Shown here piece by piece: positions 17,015 through 23,100 of a stretch of DNA of 33,149 bases (positions are counted from its first letter, which is position 1; every line of letters starts with the position of its first letter). A program made the position numbers and the translations under genes. The notes below the pieces were generated by a model. That model had not been told where the DNA came from, did not search any database, and saw nothing but the letters and a program-made list of their open reading frames with translations. The stretch comes from Eubacteriales bacterium (GTDB taxonomy: Bacteria; Bacillota; Clostridia; Lachnospirales; Lachnospiraceae), in contig JAUNWP010000019.1 in the NCBI GenBank assembly GCA_030540255.1, forward strand, positions 1 to 33,149, written 5' to 3'.

Positions 17015-17034
17015 GCCAAGGCACATTCTTTTTA
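17015..17034 (+). repeat. Fragment of a dispersed intergenic repeat
   Basis: The 18-base string GCCAAGGCACATTCTTTT at 17015-17032 is identical to 26733-26750. There it forms the right half of a terminator hairpin; here the left arm is degraded (TTGCGCC). Confidence 0.55.
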
Positions 17035-17076
17035 TTGTGGGGATAGGACAGAACGCGATGCCTAAGCGTGATAAAA

Positions 17077-17108
17077 GAAAAATGCTCCCCACAAAAAGTG
17101 AGAAGCAT
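17077..17108 (-). terminator. Terminator of tRNA-Leu(CAG), copy 1
   Basis: Read on the - strand, ATGCTTCTCAC (17108-17098) pairs with GTGGGGAGCAT (17092-17082), allowing wobble pairs, and is followed by TTTTTC. It ends the - strand tRNA transcript. Confidence 0.75.
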
Positions 17109-17120
17109 CTAAAAAAATAA

Positions 17121-17203
17121 TGCAGAGAAAGGGATTTGAACCCTCACGCCGTCACCGGCACACGGACCTGAACCGTGCGCGTCTGCCGTTCCGCCACCTC
17201 TGC
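17121..17203 (-). tRNA. tRNA-Leu(CAG), copy 1
   Basis: The 83-base cloverleaf folds on the - strand. The acceptor GCAGAGG pairs with TCTCTGC (one G-T pair) and the discriminator is A. The D-arm region is TGGCGGAACGGCAGACGC. The anticodon stem CACGG/CCGTG holds the loop TTCAGGT, anticodon CAG, with G37 as in CUN-reading leucine tRNAs. The long variable arm GCCG-GTGA-CGGC marks it as class II, and the T-arm is GTTCAAATCCC. CCA is not encoded. It has its own promoter at 17215-17243 and a terminator behind it. Confidence 0.93.
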
Positions 17204-17214
17204 GTACAATCGGT

Positions 17215-17243
17215 ATTATATACAAAAAGCGGTTGATAATCAA
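17215..17243 (-). promoter_or_regulatory. Promoter of tRNA-Leu(CAG) copy 1, embedded in an upstream terminator
   Basis: On the - strand, -35 TTGATT (17243-17238), a 17-base spacer and a perfect -10 TATAAT (17220-17215) lie 11 bases before the tRNA. The -35 is inside the hairpin that ends the preceding tRNA-Leu(AAG). Confidence 0.75.
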
Positions 17244-17247
17244 CCGC
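17221..17247 (-). terminator. Terminator between tRNA-Leu(AAG) and tRNA-Leu(CAG), copy 1
   Basis: GCGGTTGA and TCAACCGC (17229-17236 and 17240-17247) form a perfect 8-bp stem with a three-base loop. On the - strand it is followed by TTTTTGTA. It overlaps the next tRNA promoter. Confidence 0.7.
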
Positions 17248-17254
17248 CTTGTTA

Positions 17255-17338
17255 TGCGGAGAATGGGACTTGAACCCACACGCCATTGCTGGCACAAGAT
17301 CCTTAGTCTTGCTCGTCTGCCAATTCCGACATCTCCGC
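17255..17338 (-). tRNA. tRNA-Leu(AAG), copy 1
   Basis: The 84-base class II tRNA has a perfect acceptor GCGGAGA/TCTCCGC and discriminator A. The anticodon stem CAAGA/TCTTG holds the 7-base loop CTAAGGA: C32, U33, then anticodon AAG, G37, A38. A UAA reading would need a shifted stem that does not pair, and UUR-reading leucine tRNAs carry A37, not G37. The variable arm is TGCCAGCAATGGCG. A34 would need deamination to inosine to read CUC as well as CUU. This anticodon is uncommon in bacteria. It is identical to copy 2. Confidence 0.9.
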
Positions 17339-17348
17339 AACGCAGATT

Positions 17349-17377
17349 ATCTTATCACAAGATTCCTGATAATGCAA
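17349..17377 (-). promoter_or_regulatory. Promoter of tRNA-Leu(AAG), copy 1
   Basis: On the - strand, -35 TTGCAT (17377-17372), a 17-base spacer and -10 TAAGAT (17354-17349) with an upstream TG (extended -10) are seen. The same arrangement recurs at copy 2, which supports it. Confidence 0.65.
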
Positions 17378-17442
17378 TCACAAATTTTTGAAACTTCAAA
17401 ATTTTTGTTTCGGTACAGAACAGTGTGCTGTGAAAAGAGAAA

Positions 17443-17530
17443 ACGCTCCGCAGTATGAGTGCCGGTGCAAAGAAGAAAATAAGCTGCTGCGCGTGTCGTC
17501 GGAATATGCCGATGTGTTTGTTTTTATTGT
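17443..17530 (+). repeat. Dispersed intergenic repeat, diverged copy
   Basis: ACGCTCCGCAG (17443-17453) and AAGAAGAAAAT (from about 17470) occur in the same order and similar spacing as at 26661-26750, followed by a pyrimidine-rich end before TTTTTA. The copy lies in the 256-base gap between the two tRNA pairs, which otherwise holds only tRNA promoters and terminators. Confidence 0.5.
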
Positions 17531-17555
17531 CGGGATAGGATAGTCTGTGATAAAA

Positions 17556-17586
17556 GAAAAATGCCTCCCACCAAAGTGAGAAGCAT
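17556..17586 (-). terminator. Terminator of tRNA-Leu(CAG), copy 2
   Basis: On the - strand ATGCTTCTCAC (17586-17576) pairs with GTGGGAGGCAT (17571-17561) and is followed by TTTTC. It corresponds to the terminator at 17077-17108. Confidence 0.75.
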
Positions 17587-17594
17587 TTAATTAA

Positions 17595-17677
17595 TGCAGA
17601 GAAAGGGATTTGAACCCTCACGCCGTCGCCGGCACACGGACCTGAACCGTGCGCGTCTGCCGTTCCGCCACCTCTGC
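17595..17677 (-). tRNA. tRNA-Leu(CAG), copy 2
   Basis: It is identical to the tRNA at 17121-17203 except for one base in the variable-arm loop (GCGA instead of GTGA), so folding, anticodon CAG and class II arm are the same. The copies start exactly 474 bases apart. Confidence 0.93.
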
Positions 17678-17688
17678 GTGCAAGTGAT

Positions 17689-17717
17689 ATTATATACAAA
17701 AGGCGGTTGATAATCAA
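17689..17717 (-). promoter_or_regulatory. Promoter of tRNA-Leu(CAG), copy 2
   Basis: TTGATT (17717-17712), 17 bases, and TATAAT (17694-17689) on the - strand repeat the arrangement at copy 1, while the bases between the promoter and the tRNA have diverged. The conservation favours function. Confidence 0.75.
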
Positions 17718-17722
17718 CCGCC
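17696..17722 (-). terminator. Terminator between tRNA-Leu(AAG) and tRNA-Leu(CAG), copy 2
   Basis: A perfect 9-bp stem, GGCGGTTGA (17702-17710) with TCAACCGCC (17714-17722), has a three-base loop. On the - strand it is followed by TTTTGTA. It contains the -35 of the next promoter. Confidence 0.7.
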
Positions 17723-17728
17723 TCATCG

Positions 17729-17812
17729 TGCGGAGAATGGGACTTGAACCCACACGCCATTGCTGGCACAAGATCCTTAGTCTTGCTCGTCTGCCAATTC
17801 CGACATCTCCGC
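17729..17812 (-). tRNA. tRNA-Leu(AAG), copy 2
   Basis: Base for base the same as the gene at 17255-17338, 474 bases away: acceptor GCGGAGA/TCTCCGC, anticodon loop CTAAGGA with anticodon AAG and G37, and a class II variable arm. It is the promoter-proximal member of the second pair. Confidence 0.9.
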
Positions 17813-17822
17813 AGCGACGATT

Positions 17823-17851
17823 ATATTATCATAGGATATGGGATAATGCAA
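17823..17851 (-). promoter_or_regulatory. Promoter of tRNA-Leu(AAG), copy 2
   Basis: TTGCAT (17851-17846), 17 bases, then TAATAT (17828-17823) with TG one base upstream, on the - strand. The match with copy 1 in -35, spacing and extended -10 is clear although the spacer bases differ. Confidence 0.7.
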
Positions 17852-17879
17852 GAGTTTTTTTGAAAAAAATCTCAAAGCA

Positions 17880-17984
17880 TTGTTAGAGTATCTAAAGTAT
17901 GCTAATATACTACACGCGGTAAGCCTGTAAATAAAGGCTTATGCATAATTTATAAGTTCCTTACCGGAACAAGGGTACAGCTTA
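17880..17984 (+). promoter_or_regulatory. murI promoter and structured leader
   Basis: The promoter is TTGTTA (17880-17885), 17 bases, then TAATAT (17903-17908). The roughly 90-base leader that follows can form TAAGCCT (17920-17926) / AGGCTTA (17935-17941), then GTTCC (17956-17960) / GGAAC (17966-17970), then a small CAGC/GCTG stem. It matches no riboswitch class that I recognise. Confidence 0.5.
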
Positions 17985-18007
17985 AAGGCTGCAGATACAG
18001 GTTATTT

Positions 18008-18901
18008 ATGAGTAAAATTGTTGTCATGGACTCAGGCTTCGGCGGACTTACGGTTCTCAATGAACTGAAAAAAGCCATGCCGGATGAAGAGTACATTTAT
18101 TACGGGGATTCGGCTAATGCTCCTTACGGAGAGAAGACACATGAACAGCTCGAAGCCCTTACAAAACATATATGCGGAGAACTAAGCTCATCATATGATG
18201 TGAAATGCTTTGTCGTTGCCTGCAATACTTCGAGTTCTGAGGTATGGAACGAGCTTACGAAAGCATATGCATCATATGACTTTATAGGCATAGAGCCTGC
18301 TCTTAAGTGGGCTGTTGATGAGAATCCGGGCAAAAGGATACTGGTGCTTGCAACTACCGCTACGACCAAAGGAAAGCGTCTTAAGGCGCGTTATGCCGAG
18401 CTTAAGGATAAGGCTGAGATAAGCTTGCTTGCGGCTCCGGGTATAGTTCCATTTGTAGAGGGCAATTATAAGGATGAGACGGCATTTGAAGCATATCTCC
18501 GAGAGCTTCTTAAGGATTATATCGGCAATGTAGACTGCGTTGTTTTGGGATGTACGCATTTTCCTTTTGTCAAGAACAGACTGGAAGCAGTACTCGGAGA
18601 CAAGGTACGCTTCTATGATGCGGCGTTGAGCGTGGCAGAGGAGCTTATCGGTATCGAGGAAAGAAATAAGCATGATAAAGGAATGCCGGATATAAGCGGA
18701 GATATAGAAGGACATAAGGTCCCTCTATTCATACATACCGAGAGCCGAGAGATTACTCCGGATGCAGAACAAAGGGATGCTGCCAAACCGGATATACTTA
18801 GATCTGCTTTGGTATCGGACGGAATCATTTTCCTTAATTCGGATCCGGGTAAGATCGAGACCGAGGCGAAGTTGCTCAAACAGTATTCGGAGATGAAGTG
18901 A
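18008..18901 (+). CDS. murI: Glutamate racemase
   Basis: The enzyme interconverts L- and D-glutamate to supply D-Glu for peptidoglycan. The two catalytic cysteines are C72 in VVACNTSS and C182 in VVLGCTHFPF. The N-terminal DSGFGGLTV and YYGDSANAPYGEK motifs are diagnostic. The length is 297 residues, slightly above the usual 260-280, with a short insert around 230-265 (DISGDIEGHKVPLFIHTES, then ITPDAEQRDAA). The Shine-Dalgarno is weak (CAGG at 17998-18001). It is followed by murB after 16 bases, so the two cell-wall genes are likely co-transcribed. Confidence 0.95.
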   Translation: MSKIVVMDSGFGGLTVLNELKKAMPDEEYIYYGDSANAPYGEKTHEQLEALTKHICGELSSSYDVKCFVVACNTSSSEVWNELTKAYASYDFIGIEPALKWAVDENPGKRILVLATTATTKGKRLKARYAELKDKAEISLLAAPGIVPFVEGNYKDETAFEAYLRELLKDYIGNVDCVVLGCTHFPFVKNRLEAVLGDKVRFYDAALSVAEELIGIEERNKHDKGMPDISGDIEGHKVPLFIHTESREITPDAEQRDAAKPDILRSALVSDGIIFLNSDPGKIETEAKLLKQYSEMK

Positions 18902-18917
18902 TCACAATAAAGAGAAT

Positions 18918-19841
18918 ATGAATATTAATAATATAAAAAAGCTTACTACAGGCATAATAAAGAAAAATGAGCCTATGTCGGCGCATACGACTTTCCGTAC
19001 AGGCGGACCGGCAGACCTTTATATAGTGCCGAGAAATACCAAGGAGACGGCAGCACTTATAAGATATTTTAAGCTGAACAAACTGCCGTATTTTGTTATA
19101 GGTAACGGCTCAAACCTGCTGGTATCCGATAAAGGCTACAGGGGAGCGGTAATAGATCTCGGACGAAACGACGGAACAGAGTTTACACTGCTCGGATACG
19201 AATGGCAGGGTGATAAGTTTATTGCAGATGTCGGAGCCGGCTGCTTCTTAAGCGCAGTTGGAAATATCGCAGCCGGTGCAGGTGCCGCAGGTTTTGAGGA
19301 GCTTACGGGCATACCGGGATGTATAGGCGGAGCATGCATCATGAATGCCGGAGCCTACGGCAGAGAGATGAAGGATGTAGTTGAGAGTGTCGAGATCATA
19401 GACAGGGACGGCAACATCCGTAAGCTTACAAAGGATGAGATAGAATTCAGATACAGAGGCTCGAGCCTCATGGATGATGGCTGCATAGTATGCCGTGCGG
19501 AGATAGGTCTATCAAAGGGCAATACCGAAGATATCAAGGCTAAGTGCGAGGAACTCTTTAACAAGAGAAAAGAAAGTCAGCCGCTCGAGTATCCGTCGGC
19601 AGGTTCGACATTTAAGAGACCCGAAGGGTATTTTGCCGGTAAACTTATAAGTGATGCCGGACTTAAGGGCTACAGAGTGGGCGGAGCCGAGGTCAGTGAG
19701 AAGCATGCAGGATTTGTGATCAATAAGGATCATGCGACATCCGAGGATATATATAAGCTTATTCAGGATGTCAAGGCAAGGATACTTGATAAAGACGGAG
19801 TAGAGCTTGAGCCTGAGGTAAGATTCCTCGGAGAATTCTGA
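18918..19841 (+). CDS. murB: UDP-N-acetylenolpyruvoylglucosamine reductase
   Basis: MurB is the FAD-dependent enzyme that reduces UDP-GlcNAc-enolpyruvate to UDP-MurNAc with NADPH. Motifs include MSAHTTFRTGGPADLY, NGSNLLVSDKGY, the ITGIPG-type segment (ELTGIPGCIGGACIMNAGAYG) and the catalytic-serine region YPSAGSTFKRP. HAGFVIN is near the end. The 307-residue length is typical of the compact Gram-positive type. The Shine-Dalgarno is only AAAGAGA. The gene connects murI to hprK, an order seen across Clostridia. Confidence 0.96.
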   Translation: MNINNIKKLTTGIIKKNEPMSAHTTFRTGGPADLYIVPRNTKETAALIRYFKLNKLPYFVIGNGSNLLVSDKGYRGAVIDLGRNDGTEFTLLGYEWQGDKFIADVGAGCFLSAVGNIAAGAGAAGFEELTGIPGCIGGACIMNAGAYGREMKDVVESVEIIDRDGNIRKLTKDEIEFRYRGSSLMDDGCIVCRAEIGLSKGNTEDIKAKCEELFNKRKESQPLEYPSAGSTFKRPEGYFAGKLISDAGLKGYRVGGAEVSEKHAGFVINKDHATSEDIYKLIQDVKARILDKDGVELEPEVRFLGEF

Positions 19842-19941
19842 GCCGGATGCATTGCTCAAAAATGAATGCCGATGCAAGATAAGCGGCTGTTAGGAGCATG
19901 CTGACCTCAGGCGAAGCGCAGTGTATATTTACAATAAAAAA

Positions 19942-19984
19942 GCTGCTTGTGTTTATATGCAGCGTGGAAATATTTACAAGCAGC
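19942..19984 (+). promoter_or_regulatory. Alternative hairpins upstream of hprK
   Basis: GCTGCTTGT (19942-19950) is perfectly complementary to ACAAGCAGC (19976-19984). Its first five bases can instead pair with GCAGC at 19959-19963. The two structures exclude each other and end about 10 bases before the hprK Shine-Dalgarno, so they could control its translation. No T-run follows. Confidence 0.35.
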
Positions 19985-20008
19985 CTTATGGCTTAGGAGG
20001 AGGATATC

Positions 20009-21016
20009 GTGACACCGAATCTTAATAATTACAGTCAGGGATACATCAATCTGACAAAACCGGCTACGGTTGCAACATTGAAGGACAGACTGAAACTTAA
20101 GAACCTTACTCCCGAGATCGACTTGAGTAAACGAAGTATTGAGACATTCAGCATTTCCAGACTTGCTCTTCAGCTTACGGGCTTTTTTGACTACTTCGAA
20201 TACAAGCTGGTTCAGGTCATAGGCCGTGACGAGCAGGAATATATGAAGAGGCTCTCGGATGATGTGCTTACCGAGAGACTGGAAAAAATCACAAGCTATA
20301 ATGTGCCATGCATAATCATATCCGGCAACCTGAGAGTCAAGGAGCCCGTTATAGAGGTCTGCAAAAGATCCGGAGTTCCTCTGCTTCGTTCGGAGAGGGA
20401 GACCTCGGACATGGACTCGGAGATCATCAAGATACTGAGGGTCCTCCTTGCACCTAAGGAGACTTTACACGGTGTGCTTGTAGATGTATACGGTGTAGGA
20501 ACCATGATCACCGGAGACAGCGGTATCGGCAAGTCGGAGGCGGCGCTTGAGCTGGTAAAAAGAGGTCACAGACTTATATCGGATGACATAGTCGAGATAC
20601 GTAAGGTGTCGGAAGAAACTCTTGTCGGAATAGCACCGGAGCTTACCAGGGATTTCATAGAGGTAAGAGGCATAGGCATTATAAATGTCAGAGCTATGTT
20701 CGGTTATGAGGCGGTAAAGTATTCACAGAATATCGACATGATCATAAACCTTGAGGAGTATGTCAAGGAACGTAATTATGACCGTTTCGGACTTGAGCCT
20801 AAGTACGAAGAGATAATGGGCAATAAGGTGTTCAAGATCGATGTGCCTGTAAGACCCGGACGAAATCTTGCGGTCATAGTCGAGTCGGCGGCAATTAACT
20901 ACAGAGCCCGTGTTGCCGGTTATGATGCGCCGAGCGAGTTCATGAGCAGGATACAGAAGATCAAGATCGAGACTATGGGACGAAAGTCAACAGAGCTTAG
21001 CGGTGAAGAGGACTGA
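20009..21016 (+). CDS. hprK: HPr kinase/phosphorylase
   Basis: HprK phosphorylates HPr and Crh on the regulatory serine in response to glycolytic intermediates, controlling CcpA-type catabolite repression; it also removes the phosphate. The Walker A GDSGIGKS is at residues 169-176, the HprK signature is FIEVRGIGIINVRAMFG, and the C-terminal RPGRNLAVIVE loop is present, so the kinase looks intact. The start is GTG 20009, after TAGGAGGAGG (19994-20003). The 335 residues slightly exceed the ~310 of Bacillus. rapZ follows after five bases, and a Crh-like substrate is encoded two genes further on. Confidence 0.95.
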   Translation: MTPNLNNYSQGYINLTKPATVATLKDRLKLKNLTPEIDLSKRSIETFSISRLALQLTGFFDYFEYKLVQVIGRDEQEYMKRLSDDVLTERLEKITSYNVPCIIISGNLRVKEPVIEVCKRSGVPLLRSERETSDMDSEIIKILRVLLAPKETLHGVLVDVYGVGTMITGDSGIGKSEAALELVKRGHRLISDDIVEIRKVSEETLVGIAPELTRDFIEVRGIGIINVRAMFGYEAVKYSQNIDMIINLEEYVKERNYDRFGLEPKYEEIMGNKVFKIDVPVRPGRNLAVIVESAAINYRARVAGYDAPSEFMSRIQKIKIETMGRKSTELSGEED

Positions 21017-21021
21017 TAATC

Positions 21022-21882
21022 ATGCATTTGGTCATAATCACAGGAATGTCGGGTGCGGGAAAAACAGTGGCACTCAAGACAATGGAGGATATCGGATATT
21101 ATTGTGCCGATAATGTGCCTATAGAGCTTATACCGAATTTTGTGGAGCTTATTGAACGATCGGGAACTCATAATGCAGCCATAGGTGTGGATATAAGGAG
21201 CGGAGGCAGTGAAAGACTGGCAAAGCTTGCTCATGTACTGGATGTGCTTCGTGATTCAGATACGGAGTGTACCACTCTTTTTCTTGATGCCGACGACAAG
21301 GTGCTCCTTAAACGATTTAAGGAAACCAGGAGGGCACATCCTCTTGCGTTGTCCGGACATATAGAGGACGGGATCGCAAGGGAAAGAAAGTCACTTGAGT
21401 GGCTTAAAAACCGTGCGGATTACGTTATAGATTCATCAGGGATGAAGACGAGAAATCTCCGCACTCAGCTTGAGCTGATCTTTACGAGAGGCAAGGCATA
21501 CAAAAATCTTTATCTTAATATCATGTCATTCGGATATAAGTACGGATTGCCGGAGGATGCGGATATAGTAATTGATGTGAGATTTTTGCCGAATCCTTTC
21601 TACGTGGATGAACTTAAGGCTAAGACGGGGCTTGATGATGAAGTAAGAGCTTATGTACTCAGAGGAGAGGAATCAGATGTATTTGTGTCAAAGCTCAACG
21701 ATCTTCTTGATTTCCTGATACCAAAATATATAGATGAGGGCAAAAATCAGCTTGTTATAGCCTTTGGATGTACCGGAGGAAAACACAGATCGGTCACCAT
21801 AGCAGAGACGGTATATGCGCATCTTAAGGAAAATGCTGATTACGGTATAAATGTCGAGCACAGAGACATTACAAGACAGTAG
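21022..21882 (+). CDS. rapZ: RapZ/YvcJ family nucleotide-binding protein
   Basis: The 286-residue protein has Walker A GMSGAGKT at residues 8-15 and the conserved IGYYCADNVP. The C-terminal FGCTGGKHRSVTIAE and HRDI motifs complete the family pattern. YvcJ of Bacillus hydrolyses nucleotides and affects competence. E. coli RapZ is an RNA adaptor tuning GlmS, and the cluster context points to cell-wall/amino-sugar control here too. GAGGA inside the end of hprK serves as Shine-Dalgarno, so coupling is likely. The gene that normally follows in Bacillus, yvcK/glmR, is absent here; whiA comes directly. Confidence 0.93.
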   Translation: MHLVIITGMSGAGKTVALKTMEDIGYYCADNVPIELIPNFVELIERSGTHNAAIGVDIRSGGSERLAKLAHVLDVLRDSDTECTTLFLDADDKVLLKRFKETRRAHPLALSGHIEDGIARERKSLEWLKNRADYVIDSSGMKTRNLRTQLELIFTRGKAYKNLYLNIMSFGYKYGLPEDADIVIDVRFLPNPFYVDELKAKTGLDDEVRAYVLRGEESDVFVSKLNDLLDFLIPKYIDEGKNQLVIAFGCTGGKHRSVTIAETVYAHLKENADYGINVEHRDITRQ

Positions 21883-21964
21883 TGATCTGTGGCTTAAAAC
21901 AACAGTTTTAACTATGGACGTACTATTGCCCCAGAGCAGAAAACTATAGACAGAGAAAACAGAT

Positions 21965-22633
21965 ATGTCATTTTCGTTCGAAGTAAAAAACGAGATTAAA
22001 AATAAAAACTTTACATCAAAAAAACAGCATAGTAGAATAGACAGAGTTGCATCGGATAGACATGAGGATGACAGGAAAGAAATTATAGGAACATTTCTCA
22101 GGTCAGGCAGTATATCCGATCCCAACAGGTTCTATCATCTCGAGTTTGTATGTGATACCGAGCAGGAGGCAATGTCGCTCAAAAAAGCGATAGAGGGCTT
22201 CGACATAATACCCGGCGTAATGTGCAGAAAAGACAGATATGTGGTCTATCTCAAGGACAGCGAGGCTATATCGGACGTGCTTATTATAATGGGTGCGACC
22301 AATGCGGTACTTGAATTTGAGAATATACGCATACTTAAGAGTATGAAGGAACAGGTACAAAGATCTGTCAATTGTGAGATGCATAATCTCAGTAAGACGG
22401 TATCGGCCGCGGTAAGGCAGCTTGCAGATATCAATCTTATCATTGACAGCGGTGAATATAATGAGCTTCCGGACGGTCTCAAGGAGGTTGCGGAGCTCAG
22501 AAAGAAGTACCCGGATGCGTCGCTTAAGGAACTTGCAGATCTGCTGCCGGATACCGGAAAGTCAGGTATCAATCACAGATTCAGGAAACTTGCGGCAATT
22601 GCGGACAGCATCAGGGAAAAGGATGTTTTCTGA
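21965..22633 (+). CDS. whiA: WhiA-family regulator lacking its first LAGLIDADG-like repeat
   Basis: WhiA is a DNA-binding protein linked to cell division, with an N-terminal domain of two LAGLIDADG-type repeats and a C-terminal helix-turn-helix. This protein has only 222 residues against about 310 usually. The start MSFSFEVKNEI is preserved. A short basic linker (about 12-36) then runs straight into the second repeat (IIGTFLRSGSISDPNRFYHLEFV, then RYVVYLKDSEAISD). The helix-turn-helix half is complete: NCEMHNLSKTVSAAVRQ, PDASLKELADLL, KSGINHRFRKL. The 82 bases upstream cannot hold the missing ~90 residues, so this is a clean internal loss rather than a frameshift. The Shine-Dalgarno is poor. 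Whether it still works is unknown. Confidence 0.88.
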   Translation: MSFSFEVKNEIKNKNFTSKKQHSRIDRVASDRHEDDRKEIIGTFLRSGSISDPNRFYHLEFVCDTEQEAMSLKKAIEGFDIIPGVMCRKDRYVVYLKDSEAISDVLIIMGATNAVLEFENIRILKSMKEQVQRSVNCEMHNLSKTVSAAVRQLADINLIIDSGEYNELPDGLKEVAELRKKYPDASLKELADLLPDTGKSGINHRFRKLAAIADSIREKDVF

Positions 22634-22668
22634 TTGCTAATACAGGATCGGAAACGGAGGGGTAAATA

Positions 22669-22923
22669 ATGGTAAGCAGTCAAGTAGTGATTAATATTTC
22701 TCAGGACATTGAGAGAAGACTTGCAAACCTGATATCGGTTGCAGGAGAGTATTCGTCGAGAATATATGTGGTTGCTGAAGACAAGAGGATCAATGCCAAG
22801 AGTCTGATGGGTATGATGAGTCTTGTATCATGCACAGGGGATACACTCACTATAACAGCTGACGGTGCAGATGAAGAGGAAGCACTCAAGGCTATAACCG
22901 ATTATCTCAATACTTTGAGCTGA
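22669..22923 (+). CDS. Crh-like HPr paralogue without the PTS histidine
   Basis: The 84-residue protein has the HPr fold pattern, but the active-site stretch GLHARPA is replaced by DIERRLA, so catalytic His15 is Glu15 while Arg17 is kept. The regulatory region NAKSLMGMMSL is intact, with Ser45 equivalent to HPr Ser46. It cannot carry phosphate for the sugar PTS but should remain a substrate of the HprK encoded nearby. This is the situation of Bacillus Crh (Gln15), which is encoded downstream of whiA as well. A role as a CcpA co-repressor or metabolic sensor is therefore inferred. GGAGGGG at 22656-22662 gives a strong ribosome site. Confidence 0.88.
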   Translation: MVSSQVVINISQDIERRLANLISVAGEYSSRIYVVAEDKRINAKSLMGMMSLVSCTGDTLTITADGADEEEALKAITDYLNTLS

Positions 22924-23042
22924 GACCGGTGTTTTGCCGGCCGATCCAAGGAATTTGGCAGTGTATCGGGCTATGTATGTAAATGATATATCGCTTCGGT
23001 ATCGAATACTCGGATCGATATACAATATAATACAGAATTTCA

Positions 23043-23083
23043 ACGGAACCTTAGGCGGTAAATAAGCGCCGTGGTTCCGTTTT
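23043..23083 (+). terminator. Terminator-like hairpin between the HPr-like gene and dnaE
   Basis: ACGGAACC-tta-GGCG pairs with CGCC-gt-GGTTCCGT (23043-23057 and 23067-23080) and is followed by TTTTC. It lies only 18 bases before the dnaE ATG. It could end the upstream operon or attenuate dnaE. Confidence 0.65.
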
Positions 23084-23100
23084 CAGATAATAACAAAAAT

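Noticed and set aside
17255-17338. Reading the second leucine tRNA as anticodon UAA
   Set aside because: The anticodon stem CAAGA/TCTTG fixes the loop as CTAAGGA, giving AAG; the shifted stem does not pair and G37 fits CUN-type leucine tRNAs.
17109-17771. Short open frames across the tRNA genes
   Set aside because: They translate tRNA sequence on either strand and repeat because the tRNAs repeat; no protein is implied.
23071-23073. GTG 23071 as the start of dnaE
   Set aside because: It lies inside a terminator-like hairpin and adds ten residues not found in the family; MAFTHLHVHT at 23101 matches the usual N-terminus.
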